This document shows, one piece after another, positions 1-5,530 of a stretch of 10,719 bases of DNA. This DNA is from Sulfurimonas sp. GTDB taxonomy: Bacteria; Campylobacterota; Campylobacteria; Campylobacterales; Sulfurimonadaceae. The stretch spans positions 1 to 10,719 of the forward strand of contig JAFLJZ010000209.1 of the NCBI GenBank assembly GCA_022712775.1, read 5' to 3'. The notes under the pieces are model-generated. The model ran no database searches. It saw nothing but the letters and a program-made list of their open reading frames with translations, and had not been told where the DNA came from. The translations under genes were made by a program, and so were the position numbers. Numbering within the stretch: the first letter of the stretch is position 1; each line of letters starts with the position of its first letter.

Positions 1-583
1 GAGAAACAATTCCCATTTTTCTTTTCGCAATGTTTGGCATAGTTTCAAGTAAGAAACCTGCGTGAATTGTAAAGTAAGAAACACCTTGTTTTGCTTGGCG
101 TTCTAATACGTCTAACATTACTTCTATAGTAAGGTCTTCGATTTTATTTCCAACATCATGAAGAATCTGATAGATAGGCACTGTTCCAATAGGAATTTTA
201 GAAGCACCAATTACCGCCTTACGAATCTCATCTAAATCACCACCAGTTGAAAGGTCCATCGCAGTATCAGCTTTATATTTTTGTGATACTTTCATTTTCT
301 CAACTTCATCTTCAATATCTGCAGCAATTGCAGATGAACCAATGTTAGCATTAATCTTACATTTACTAGCGATTCCAATAGCCATTGGCTCGAGTGATGT
401 ATGGTTGATATTAGCAGGAATAATTAACCTACCACGAGCTATTTCAGAACGAACTAACTCTGGAGACAGTTCTTCAACTTTTGCAACATATTCCATTTCT
501 TCCGTAATAATGCCTTGCTTAGCATAGTACATTTGCGTACGACAAGTATCGTTTTTTCTTTTTTCTACCCATGCAGATCTCAT
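1..583 (-). CDS. thiC: Phosphomethylpyrimidine synthase ThiC (5' part; 3' end outside window)
   Basis: ThiC is the radical-SAM enzyme that rearranges aminoimidazole ribotide into HMP-phosphate, the pyrimidine half of thiamine. About 194 N-terminal residues are visible and the frame is open to the left edge. Recognisable ThiC stretches are [50 protein letters not shown] and [10 protein letters not shown], ending at RKMGIVS. The start ATG at 581-583 has a good ribosome binding site (AGGAGA) seven bases upstream. The protein begins directly with MRSAWVEKR, so it lacks the long N-terminal extension of enterobacterial and plant ThiC. The C-terminal cysteine motif that holds the iron-sulfur cluster lies outside the window. 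The gene diverges from ispDF across a 194-bp gap. No TPP riboswitch is visible in that gap, which is notable for thiC. Family assignment is very secure; activity cannot be judged from half a gene. Confidence 0.96.
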   Translation of the reverse strand, partial: MRSAWVEKRKNDTCRTQMYYAKQGIITEEMEYVAKVEELSPELVRSEIARGRLIIPANINHTSLEPMAIGIASKCKINANIGSSAIAADIEDEVEKMKVSQKYKADTAMDLSTGGDLDEIRKAVIGASKIPIGTVPIYQILHDVGNKIEDLTIEVMLDVLERQAKQGVSYFTIHAGFLLETMPNIAKRKMGIVS

Positions 584-730
584 AATTTCTCCTAAACTAA
601 TTAGTTTCTATAATGGCAATATAATCAAATAAAGTTAATCTAAAATAAAGTGAACAACTTGTCTTGATATTTTATGTGTTAATTGATGATTAGCATATAT
701 ATATTTTTGCTTATGAAAGTTAAAAAAAAG

Positions 731-772
731 GTTTCAAGTGTATAATTTCGTAACACTTTTTAAGCTCAGGAG
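731..772 (+). promoter_or_regulatory. Promoter and ribosome binding site of ispDF
   Basis: A perfect TATAAT at 741-746 sits in the context TTTCAAGTG-TATAATTTCG. This matches the Campylobacter/Helicobacter housekeeping promoter style, with a T-rich upstream region, a strong extended -10 box and no clear -35. AGGAG at 768-772 lies five bases before a TTG, which fixes the ispDF start. The rest of the 584-777 gap holds the thiC leader on the other strand (TA-rich -10-like candidates around 607-623) and no other feature I can support. Confidence 0.7.
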
Positions 773-777
773 TTTTA

Positions 778-1905
778 TTGTCTAAATTAACACTTATTTT
801 GCTTGCTGCTGGTAGTTCTAGCAGGTTTGATTCAAATGTTAAAAAGCAATGGCTGCGTATAAATCATAAACCATTGTGGCAATTTGTAGCAGATAAGTTT
901 CAAAAAACGAACTTTTTTGATAAAATCATTATAACCTCTTCACCTGATGATATTTCGTTTATGACTTCTTATGCAAACTATATTTTTGTAAAGGGTGGTA
1001 ACACAAGACAAAGTTCTTTAAAAAATGCTTTAAATGAAGTAAATAGTGAATTTGTTTTAGTAAGTGACATCGCTCGGGTCTGCGTAAGTAAAGAGTTTTT
1101 AGAAAAAATTATTGCTCAAAAAAACAAGGCTGATTGTATTGTTCCTTACCTAAAAGTAACAGATACTATCGTTTACCAAAACAATACAATAGACAGAGAT
1201 AAAGTAAAGAGAATTCAAACCCCACAACTTTCTTTAACTTCAAGTCTAAAAGATGCTCTCCAAACAAAAATAGAATTCACAGATGAAAGCACTGCCATTG
1301 TTGCTAACGGTGGTACTAGAAATTTTATACTCGGTGAAGATGAAGCACATAAGATAACACATATAGAAGACTTAAATAAAGTATCGTGTCTTCTTAAACC
1401 ATCAACTGACACCTTAAGTGGCACTGGTTTCGATGTACATGCTTTTAAAGATGGTGGTGTTATGTGGCTTGGTGGTGTAGAGATAGAATCACCCCTAAGC
1501 TTTAAGGCACATAGCGATGGCGATGTGGCTATTCATGCTCTCATAGATGCACTGCTTGGAGCCTCGGGAATGGGTGATATTGGGATGATGTTTCCTGATA
1601 ATGATGAAACATATAAAGATATAGATTCCAAAGAACTTCTAAAGCATGTTGTTACAAAAATCAACAACCTTGGCTTTATCATTATAAATGTTGATATAAC
1701 TATAGCTGCGGAAAAACCACGAATTGGAAAATACAAACTAGCTATGAGAAAAAAACTCTCTGAGATTCTTGGAATTAATGCTAGTCGAGTGAATATAAAA
1801 GCAACAACAACTGAAAAACTTGGCTTTATAGGTCGAGGTGAAGGTGTTGGTGTTATTGCAAATGCAAATTTAAAATATTATGATTGGACCACAAGCAAAT
1901 CGTAA
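778..1905 (+). CDS. ispDF: Bifunctional IspDF: MEP cytidylyltransferase / MECDP synthase
   Basis: This fused enzyme performs two non-consecutive steps of the MEP isoprenoid pathway: CTP-dependent cytidylylation of methylerythritol phosphate (IspD) and cyclisation to MECDP (IspF). Residues 1-205 are IspD, with the nucleotide-binding LLAAGSSSRF and K23-Q24 near the N-terminus, and RIQTPQ at 145-150. Residues 214-375 are IspF. GTGFDVHAF at 215-223 supplies zinc ligands D219 and H221, and H253 in HSDGDVAIHALIDA supplies the third. GDIGMMFPDND (266-276) and TTTEKLGFIGRGEG (343-356) are also present. The 375-residue length is normal for Campylobacterota fusions. Initiation is at TTG, supported by AGGAG five bases upstream and by the protein beginning right at the IspD motif. 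It is the first gene of the plus-strand block, 40 bp ahead of the regulator gene. All expected catalytic regions look intact. Confidence 0.97.
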   Translation: MSKLTLILLAAGSSSRFDSNVKKQWLRINHKPLWQFVADKFQKTNFFDKIIITSSPDDISFMTSYANYIFVKGGNTRQSSLKNALNEVNSEFVLVSDIARVCVSKEFLEKIIAQKNKADCIVPYLKVTDTIVYQNNTIDRDKVKRIQTPQLSLTSSLKDALQTKIEFTDESTAIVANGGTRNFILGEDEAHKITHIEDLNKVSCLLKPSTDTLSGTGFDVHAFKDGGVMWLGGVEIESPLSFKAHSDGDVAIHALIDALLGASGMGDIGMMFPDNDETYKDIDSKELLKHVVTKINNLGFIIINVDITIAAEKPRIGKYKLAMRKKLSEILGINASRVNIKATTTEKLGFIGRGEGVGVIANANLKYYDWTTSKS

Positions 1906-1945
1906 CTAATAAATTGTTATGAAATAAAATTTAAGGTTAATAGAA

Positions 1946-2833
1946 TTGAAAATACTTATTATAGAAAACGAAATATATTTAGCGCAAAGCATTGCTACAA
2001 AACTAGGTGAACTAGGTCATATTTGTGAGATGTGTACATCTACAAAAGATGCCATTAAAAGTAATAACTACGATGTTGTTTTACTCTCTACGAACATCAA
2101 TGGACAGGATTTTCATCCAGTTATTGAGATATTTAAAAAATCTATTGTGATTTTAATGGTTTCTTATATCAGTAATGATACTGTATCTAAGCCTCTTGCT
2201 GCTGGTGCAAAAGATTATATTTTAAAGCCATTTATGATTGAAGAGCTTATACGTAAAATAGATCATTACCAAGATTATGAAAAACTAAAAACTAAAAATA
2301 AAGCTTATGAGACATATTTAGAGCATAACTTCGCTTCTGTTGCACAAAAACATGATCATAAAAATATTGAACTTCCAGTATATGTATCTTCAAGCTTTCA
2401 AAAATATGCTGATGCTTTTGCTTTTGAGCATGCTTCTGTAAAAAATCAATCTATTCAATTTATTTCATTAAGTAATCCAAAAGCTTTACAGGAGATAGAA
2501 TCACTATCACAAAATTCTATTATCTACGCTATTAATTATCAAACACTTAAAAAGGGCGAAAAAAAGAATTTTTGTGAACTCATGAAAAATAAAAACATCA
2601 TTGTATCAAGTACAGATACTATCGAAGATGTTGAACATAATGTTATCACGATTAAAAGTGAAAATAATGTTTTTGCACAAGGGGATATTCTTCCTATCGA
2701 AGATTATGTTAAGTTTATCGTTCTGAACTACCAACATAAATTTCCAGACACAGAACTTTCAAAAAAACTAGGAATAAGTAGAAAAAGTTTATGGGAAAGA
2801 CGAAAAAAGTATGACATCATCAAGAAAAAATAA
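1946..2833 (+). CDS. cemR: Orphan atypical response regulator, HP1021/Cj1608 (CemR) type
   Basis: This is an OmpR-like receiver domain (about residues 1-115), a middle region without a family I can name (116-250) and a C-terminal Fis-type helix-turn-helix (254-290, with TELSKKLGISRKSLWERRKKY). The receiver is degenerate. The phosphoacceptor aspartate is replaced by S48 (DVVLLSTN) and the acidic pocket reads IIENE, while S73 and K94 (YILKPF) are kept. HP1021 of Helicobacter pylori and Cj1608 have the same architecture and non-phosphorylatable receiver. They are known to act without a kinase on energy metabolism genes and on the replication origin, and HP1021 responds to redox through cysteines. 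Here the cysteines are C27, C30 and C210; C27-x2-C30 would be an obvious redox pair (inference). The start is TTG with AAGG nine bases upstream. Gene order ispDF-cemR-sat-pgpA supports the orthology. The 3' end overlaps the next gene by 23 bp. Confidence 0.88.
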   Translation: MKILIIENEIYLAQSIATKLGELGHICEMCTSTKDAIKSNNYDVVLLSTNINGQDFHPVIEIFKKSIVILMVSYISNDTVSKPLAAGAKDYILKPFMIEELIRKIDHYQDYEKLKTKNKAYETYLEHNFASVAQKHDHKNIELPVYVSSSFQKYADAFAFEHASVKNQSIQFISLSNPKALQEIESLSQNSIIYAINYQTLKKGEKKNFCELMKNKNIIVSSTDTIEDVEHNVITIKSENNVFAQGDILPIEDYVKFIVLNYQHKFPDTELSKKLGISRKSLWERRKKYDIIKKK

Positions 2834-3800
2834 AACTCTCTTTATAGATAGAGAGGCGGCTTCTGCCTTAGAACTTGTAAAATGTGGTCTTTTACAACCC
2901 TTAAAGGGTTTAATGAGTAAGGCAGAAAAATTATCTGTATTACAAACAGGTCTTCTAGGTGGAAAAACCTTTCCTCTTCCATTTATTTTAGCACCCTCTG
3001 GGAAAAAAAATGAAGAAGTCATCCAATCACTAGAAGTTGGGGAAGAACTTACTATAATCTGTGAAAGAAAAGAGTTTGCTACACTTATCGTTGATGAAAC
3101 ATTTGCCACAGATCCAAAGGCAAGAACAAAACATATTTTTGGTACAGATGATTTAACACACCCAGATGTAAAAAAAGCGATAACAAGACTTGGTTCATGG
3201 GCAGTTGCAGGAGAATATACACTTGTAAATACACTTTCTCACCAAAATCTTCAAAATAAAGAAGCAATAGATGCCGCTAAAATCCGTATAGCTGCAAAAC
3301 ATACTACAGCACTAATAATGTCCGCAAATCCATTGCACCGTGCGAATGAAAGGCTTATTCGTCAAGCTATAGACACAACAGATTTACTTGTTGTTTTCTT
3401 AACAAAACCTTATGATTCTAAAAATCTAGACTACCAACTCAGAGAAGAAGCCTTAACATTTTTTGTAAATAATTTTTTACCTAAAAATAGAGTTGTTATT
3501 GTTCCATTGGAACAAACATATATTTTTGCAGGTTACAATGAACTTATTTTTGATGCAATTGTTACACAAAACTATGGTTGTGATAGACTCACATTTAGTC
3601 GTGATCATACAGGTCTTGGAATATTTTATGATGAAAACACCGGTAAATCCATCATTGATAACCTTACAGGAATCGATATAGAAATCAAGTTAGAGAGCGA
3701 ATATGTCTACTGTAACCAGTGTACAACGCTTGTTGGGAAGAACACTTGTCCACATGGTCAGCATCACCAAATTGCATACCATGCTGATTCTATCTTGTAA
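2811..3800 (+). CDS. ATP sulfurylase-family protein (sat-like), N-terminal 329 residues up to an in-frame stop
   Basis: The protein is homologous along its length to sulfate adenylyltransferase (ATP + sulfate to APS). It has a PUA-like N-terminal part (FIDREAASALELVKCG, LQPLKGLM), a nucleotidyltransferase core and a C-terminal metal knuckle, C301-x2-C304 with C313-P-H315. The usual catalytic motif QTRNPxHRAHE reads IMSANPLHRANE (169-180), losing the Gln, Arg and second His. GRDHAG reads SRDHTG (263-268). Sulfate activation is therefore doubtful, and I withhold the symbol sat. The ATG lies 23 bp inside the regulator gene, suggesting translational coupling; no strong ribosome binding site is seen. 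The frame stops at TAA (3798-3800) in the middle of a conserved region and resumes without further interruption to 4010. The full frame would be 399 codons plus stop, typical for the family. Cj1609 is the positional counterpart in C. jejuni as I recall it. Confidence 0.85.
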   Translation: MTSSRKNKTLFIDREAASALELVKCGLLQPLKGLMSKAEKLSVLQTGLLGGKTFPLPFILAPSGKKNEEVIQSLEVGEELTIICERKEFATLIVDETFATDPKARTKHIFGTDDLTHPDVKKAITRLGSWAVAGEYTLVNTLSHQNLQNKEAIDAAKIRIAAKHTTALIMSANPLHRANERLIRQAIDTTDLLVVFLTKPYDSKNLDYQLREEALTFFVNNFLPKNRVVIVPLEQTYIFAGYNELIFDAIVTQNYGCDRLTFSRDHTGLGIFYDENTGKSIIDNLTGIDIEIKLESEYVYCNQCTTLVGKNTCPHGQHHQIAYHADSIL

Positions 3801-4010
3801 CTACTAGAGTTGGGACTTTTACCTCCAACTATACTCATAAGAAAAGAAATTTCTGCATTTTTACTCTCTAAACTTTTTCCTCAAAGATTTAAACAATTAG
3901 AAAAACTTTACTATGACTTACTACCAGTAGAAGGTCTTTTAAAAGAGCATACTGAATATGATTTTTATTTAGAACTAATGAAACTTTACCAAACTACTTC
4001 ACTTACTTAG
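3801..4010 (+). pseudogene. Severed C-terminal segment of the sat-like gene
   Basis: The reading frame continues in the same phase directly after the TAA at 3798-3800 and ends at TAG (4008-4010). It reads LLELGLLPPTILIRKEISAF, which lines up with the conserved ATP sulfurylase C-terminus (REMLRxGxxPPxEFxRPEV). The stop falls where the family usually has Glu, so a single base change (GAA to TAA) would explain it. The remainder (FPQRF, then PVEGLLKEHTEYDFYLELMK) goes past the usual family end and may be a lineage-specific tail. A TTG at 3810 could in principle start a separate 66-residue peptide, but it lacks a convincing ribosome binding site. I regard this as part of one broken or misread gene. 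Confidence 0.75.
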
Positions 4011-4017
4011 GATTCTT

Positions 4018-4377
4018 ATGAACTATTTTTTTATAACACTTTTTTATAGTGGTTTATCACCAAAGGCACCCGGAACTGTAGGAACACTTGTTTCTCTTCC
4101 ATTAGGAATGCTAATCCTAATCTACCTTGATGCACAAACACTTTTCTTAGCTACTGCATTAATTAGCGTAATCGCTATAAAGTCTATTAATAAATATGAA
4201 CTTAAAACGGGTATTCATGATGACAAAAGAATTGTAATTGATGAATTGGCAGGTATGTGGTTTGCTCTCAGCATTGCACCAGCTATTACTATCGGTATAG
4301 ATGAAATTTCTGTACTTGAAAATGGCTTTTTAATCCAATCTGCCTTATCTTTTGCACTTTTTCGATACTTGATATAG
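4018..4377 (+). CDS. pgpA: Phosphatidylglycerophosphatase A, truncated by a frameshift
   Basis: PgpA is an inner-membrane phosphatase that makes phosphatidylglycerol from phosphatidylglycerophosphate. The start ATG has AGGA five bases upstream, overlapping the stop of the previous frame. Family signatures are SPKAPGTVGTL (residues 14-24) and DDKRIVIDELAGMW (68-81), with hydrophobic segments around 24-58 and 80-94. The frame reads correctly to SFALFRY and then hits TAG at 4375-4377 after 119 residues. The expected continuation, DIAKPSIIGRIDRE and onward, is present one frame over. Joined, the product would be about 168 residues, the usual family length. One base appears to be missing around 4366-4370, since the sequence needs an extra base between CGA and CTTGAT. 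Either the gene is dead or the base call is wrong. PgpA identity is secure. Confidence 0.9.
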   Translation: MNYFFITLFYSGLSPKAPGTVGTLVSLPLGMLILIYLDAQTLFLATALISVIAIKSINKYELKTGIHDDKRIVIDELAGMWFALSIAPAITIGIDEISVLENGFLIQSALSFALFRYLI

Positions 4378-4523
4378 CGAAGCCATCTATCATAGGTAGA
4401 ATCGACCGCGAAGTAAAAGGTGGACTTGGTGTTATGGGTGATGATATTATCGCAGGATTTGCAGCTGGGATTTCAAGTGCACTTATTTGGCAAGCTTTAT
4501 TAAAACTGCAGACAATCATATAA
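4368..4523 (+). pseudogene. pgpA: C-terminal part of pgpA in the shifted frame
   Basis: Starting with CTT GAT ATA GCG this frame encodes LDIAKPSIIGRIDREVKGG, then LGVMGDDIIAGFAAGISSAL, ending at TAA (4521-4523). This is the conserved PgpA C-terminus, with the DIxKP and GxGVMxDDxxAG motifs and the last membrane helix. It has no start or ribosome binding site of its own, so it makes sense only as the tail of the gene beginning at 4018. Confidence 0.85.
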
Positions 4524-4541
4524 TAAAACAAAGGAAACACA

Positions 4542-4901
4542 ATGGCAAATATACTTCATACTGCAAAACCATCAATGATGAGAAACTCTCCAATAACAAC
4601 AATAATTTTCGGAACATTAACCTTAGGACTAATTCCATTTTTTTGGAGAGCTGGACAAGTTTTAACTATATACGATAATGGAGATATATCTTATCAAAAA
4701 GGTATCGCTTCGAGAGAAAAGGTAGAACTTCAAGCTTCTGAAATACGCTCTGTTAAAGTAAAACAATCTTTATTTGCAAGAATGATGGGTGCAGGAAATA
4801 TAGAAATCTATACAACAGGTGATACTCCAGAAATATCAATTGCAGGAATTACAAATCCTGACGCAATTAGAGAAACACTTAAAGTTCTACAAAATGCCTA
4901 A
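4542..4901 (+). CDS. Small membrane-anchored bacterial PH-domain protein (bPH_2/DUF304 type)
   Basis: The protein is 119 residues with one hydrophobic segment (about 18-36, ITTIIFGTLTLGLIPFFW) followed by a cytoplasmic beta-rich domain. The run LTIYDNGDISYQKGI, SEIRSVKVKQSLFARMMGAGNIEIYTT (in part) and ISIAGITNPDAI matches the bacterial PH-domain pattern of YdbS/YdbT-like proteins: a basic turn, then QSLxxRxxGxGxIEIxT, then a closing I-x-x-I-x-NP. Such domains are common and their molecular role is mostly unknown. The ATG is preceded by AAGGAA six bases upstream. The gene starts 18 bp after the pgpA tail and overlaps the next gene by eight bases (ATGCCTAA), so the two are likely co-translated. 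Family call is moderately strong; no specific function can be given. Confidence 0.75.
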   Translation: MANILHTAKPSMMRNSPITTIIFGTLTLGLIPFFWRAGQVLTIYDNGDISYQKGIASREKVELQASEIRSVKVKQSLFARMMGAGNIEIYTTGDTPEISIAGITNPDAIRETLKVLQNA

Positions 4902-5199
4902 CGCACAAGATTCTAAGAACTTCATACCCATTTTGGTATCAGTTCTTGGAATCAGTGTTATTGCCCTTTTTATATACTTCATAGTACTTCCAGTAAGTGG
5001 TGAAATAATAGATGTACACTTTGCTCCTGGTGTTGGATTCAAAACAGGTGCAGTATTATCCTTCTTTGTAACTATAGCTGTCATTATACTTTTTGCTTTT
5101 GCAGGAGGAGATGGTCTATTTGGAGAAGTTCAGTATATGTTCGCCGCACTTTTCACTTTATTTTTCATCATATGGTTATTTATAACATGGATTTTTTAA
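4894..5199 (+). CDS. Unknown small inner-membrane protein with three predicted helices
   Basis: I do not recognise a family. The 101-residue protein has hydrophobic segments at about 10-33, 51-70 and 79-101, with a short hydrophilic N-terminus (MPNAQDSKN) and the loops GEIIDVHFAPGVGFKTG and GGDGLFGEVQ. It ends with a helix rich in Phe and Trp right at the C-terminus. An ATG 75 bases further upstream keeps the frame open but lies deep inside the preceding gene. I chose 4894 because it overlaps the upstream stop in the common ATGCCTAA arrangement and leaves a sensible membrane topology. Its own ribosome binding site is weak, so coupling to the PH-domain gene is likely. The two may work as a pair (inference). 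The stop lies inside the first copy of the 23-bp repeat described below. Confidence 0.7.
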   Translation: MPNAQDSKNFIPILVSVLGISVIALFIYFIVLPVSGEIIDVHFAPGVGFKTGAVLSFFVTIAVIILFAFAGGDGLFGEVQYMFAALFTLFFIIWLFITWIF

Positions 5200-5217
5200 A
5201 ATAAAAAGAGTGATGTA
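5195..5217 (+). repeat. 23-bp direct repeat, copy 1
   Basis: The 23 bases beginning TTTAAAATAAAAAG and ending AGTGATGTA recur exactly at 5531-5553, 336 bp downstream. This copy overlaps the stop codon of the upstream gene. Beyond the repeat the two sites diverge completely. The two copies bracket the structured RNA locus. Confidence 0.85.
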
Positions 5218-5231
5218 ATTGTAAACTATGC

Positions 5232-5237
5232 TATAAT
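5232..5237 (+). promoter_or_regulatory. -10 box of a promoter feeding the structured RNA
   Basis: TATAAT in the context GC-TATAATTTC is the same strong Campylobacterota-type -10 box as in front of ispDF. No gene starts downstream on this strand, so the promoter would drive a non-coding transcript beginning near 5244. Confidence 0.55.
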
Positions 5238-5243
5238 TTCAAT

Positions 5244-5411
5244 CAGTTGGGACAATTAGAGAGCTGAGAACTCTCTAAAAGCCTTTTAATAAACTTTTTC
5301 TGCCAAAAGCAAAAAAAGAATAACAATTACAAATGCTTGTTGCATTGTTATATCCTTTTGTTACAGAGATTCTGGTTATGAATCTCACGCGCGAAGGCTG
5401 ACCCTGTCCCA
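5244..5411 (+). ncRNA. Candidate structured non-coding RNA (6S-like or antisense regulator)
   Basis: Directly after a TATAAT box lies a segment of about 168 bases closed by TGGGACA (5248-5254) pairing with TGTCCCA (5405-5411). Inside are a perfect 8-bp hairpin (TTAGAGAG 5256-5263 with CTCTCTAA 5271-5278), an inner stem AGCCTT (5280-5285) with AAGGCT (5394-5399), an apical stem ATAACAAT (5320-5327) with ATTGTTAT (5344-5351), and a 7-bp hairpin GAGATTC (5366-5372) with GAATCTC (5380-5386). Promoter, length and 5'-3' closing stem recall 6S RNA, but the extra side hairpins do not clearly match it. It is not tRNA, tmRNA, RNase P RNA or SRP RNA by motif. No T-tract follows the closing stem, so the 3' end is uncertain. 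The same pairings exist on the other strand, where a mini-ORF is found; that strand could be the functional one, or both. Confidence 0.45.
5286..5345 (-). CDS. Candidate 19-residue hydrophobic peptide (possible type I toxin)
   Basis: The minus strand reads MQQAFVIVILFLLLAEKVY then TAA. An AAGGA ribosome binding site (plus-strand 5353-5357) lies seven bases before the ATG. The peptide is a short hydrophobic helix with a charged, aromatic end, reminiscent in size and style of Ibs-type toxins. It lies wholly opposite the promoter-driven plus-strand RNA, the arrangement used by Sib/Ibs pairs. In its mRNA the first codons (ATTGTTAT) would pair with the region containing the ribosome binding site and ATG (ATAACAAT), and TGGGACA/TGTCCCA could close the 5' and 3' ends. 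Both are known ways to silence type I toxin mRNAs. A possible minus -10 box (TATAAG) is at 5439-5444. Caution: A-rich sequence on one strand always encodes Phe/Leu/Ile/Val on the other, so the hydrophobicity alone is weak evidence. Confidence 0.3.
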   Translation of the reverse strand: MQQAFVIVILFLLLAEKVY

Positions 5412-5530
5412 CCTTCTCCTTCACAATACAATTCAACACTTATAATCGCCAACTGATAAAAGTATTCTATTTAATTTTTTAGCTTATGTTGAGAAATATG
5501 GCAAATTGAAAGATTTATACAATGAAAATA
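5412..5530. other. AT-rich spacer without a gene
   Basis: This stretch runs between the closing stem of the structured RNA and the second 23-bp repeat copy. Apart from a TTATAA-centred sequence at 5440-5445 that could serve as a -10 box in either direction, I see no gene, no T-tract terminator and no significant repeat. Confidence 0.5.

Noticed and set aside
342..527. 61-codon plus-strand ORF with a hydrophobic start
   Set aside because: It is antisense to the conserved thiC coding sequence, lacks a ribosome binding site and resembles no family.
749..755. HP1021/CemR-type binding box (TGTTACG on the minus strand) near the ispDF promoter
   Set aside because: As I recall the short motif TGTT[T/A]C[T/A], the last base does not match, and such 7-mers are frequent by chance in this base composition.
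1215..1736. Two minus-strand ORFs inside ispDF
   Set aside because: They lie opposite a complete, conserved gene and read like ordinary antisense translations.
3810..4010. Independent 66-residue gene starting at TTG 3810
   Set aside because: It is in the same frame as the sat-like gene directly upstream and continues its conserved C-terminus; there is no convincing ribosome binding site.
4289..4678. ORFs at 4289-4540 (minus) and 4487-4678 (plus)
   Set aside because: Both overlap the pgpA tail and the PH-domain gene in other frames; the explained frames carry the family motifs.
5264..5269. CTGAGA as a TPP riboswitch core
   Set aside because: It is only the loop of a simple hairpin; the second thi-box half is absent and no plus-strand gene follows.
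5244..5411. tRNA, tmRNA, RNase P RNA or SRP RNA at the structured segment
   Set aside because: TGGGACA/TGTCCCA resembles a 7-bp acceptor stem, but there is no T-arm GTTCRA, no CCA, no tmRNA tag frame, no RNase P core and no SRP GGAAGG-type loop motif.
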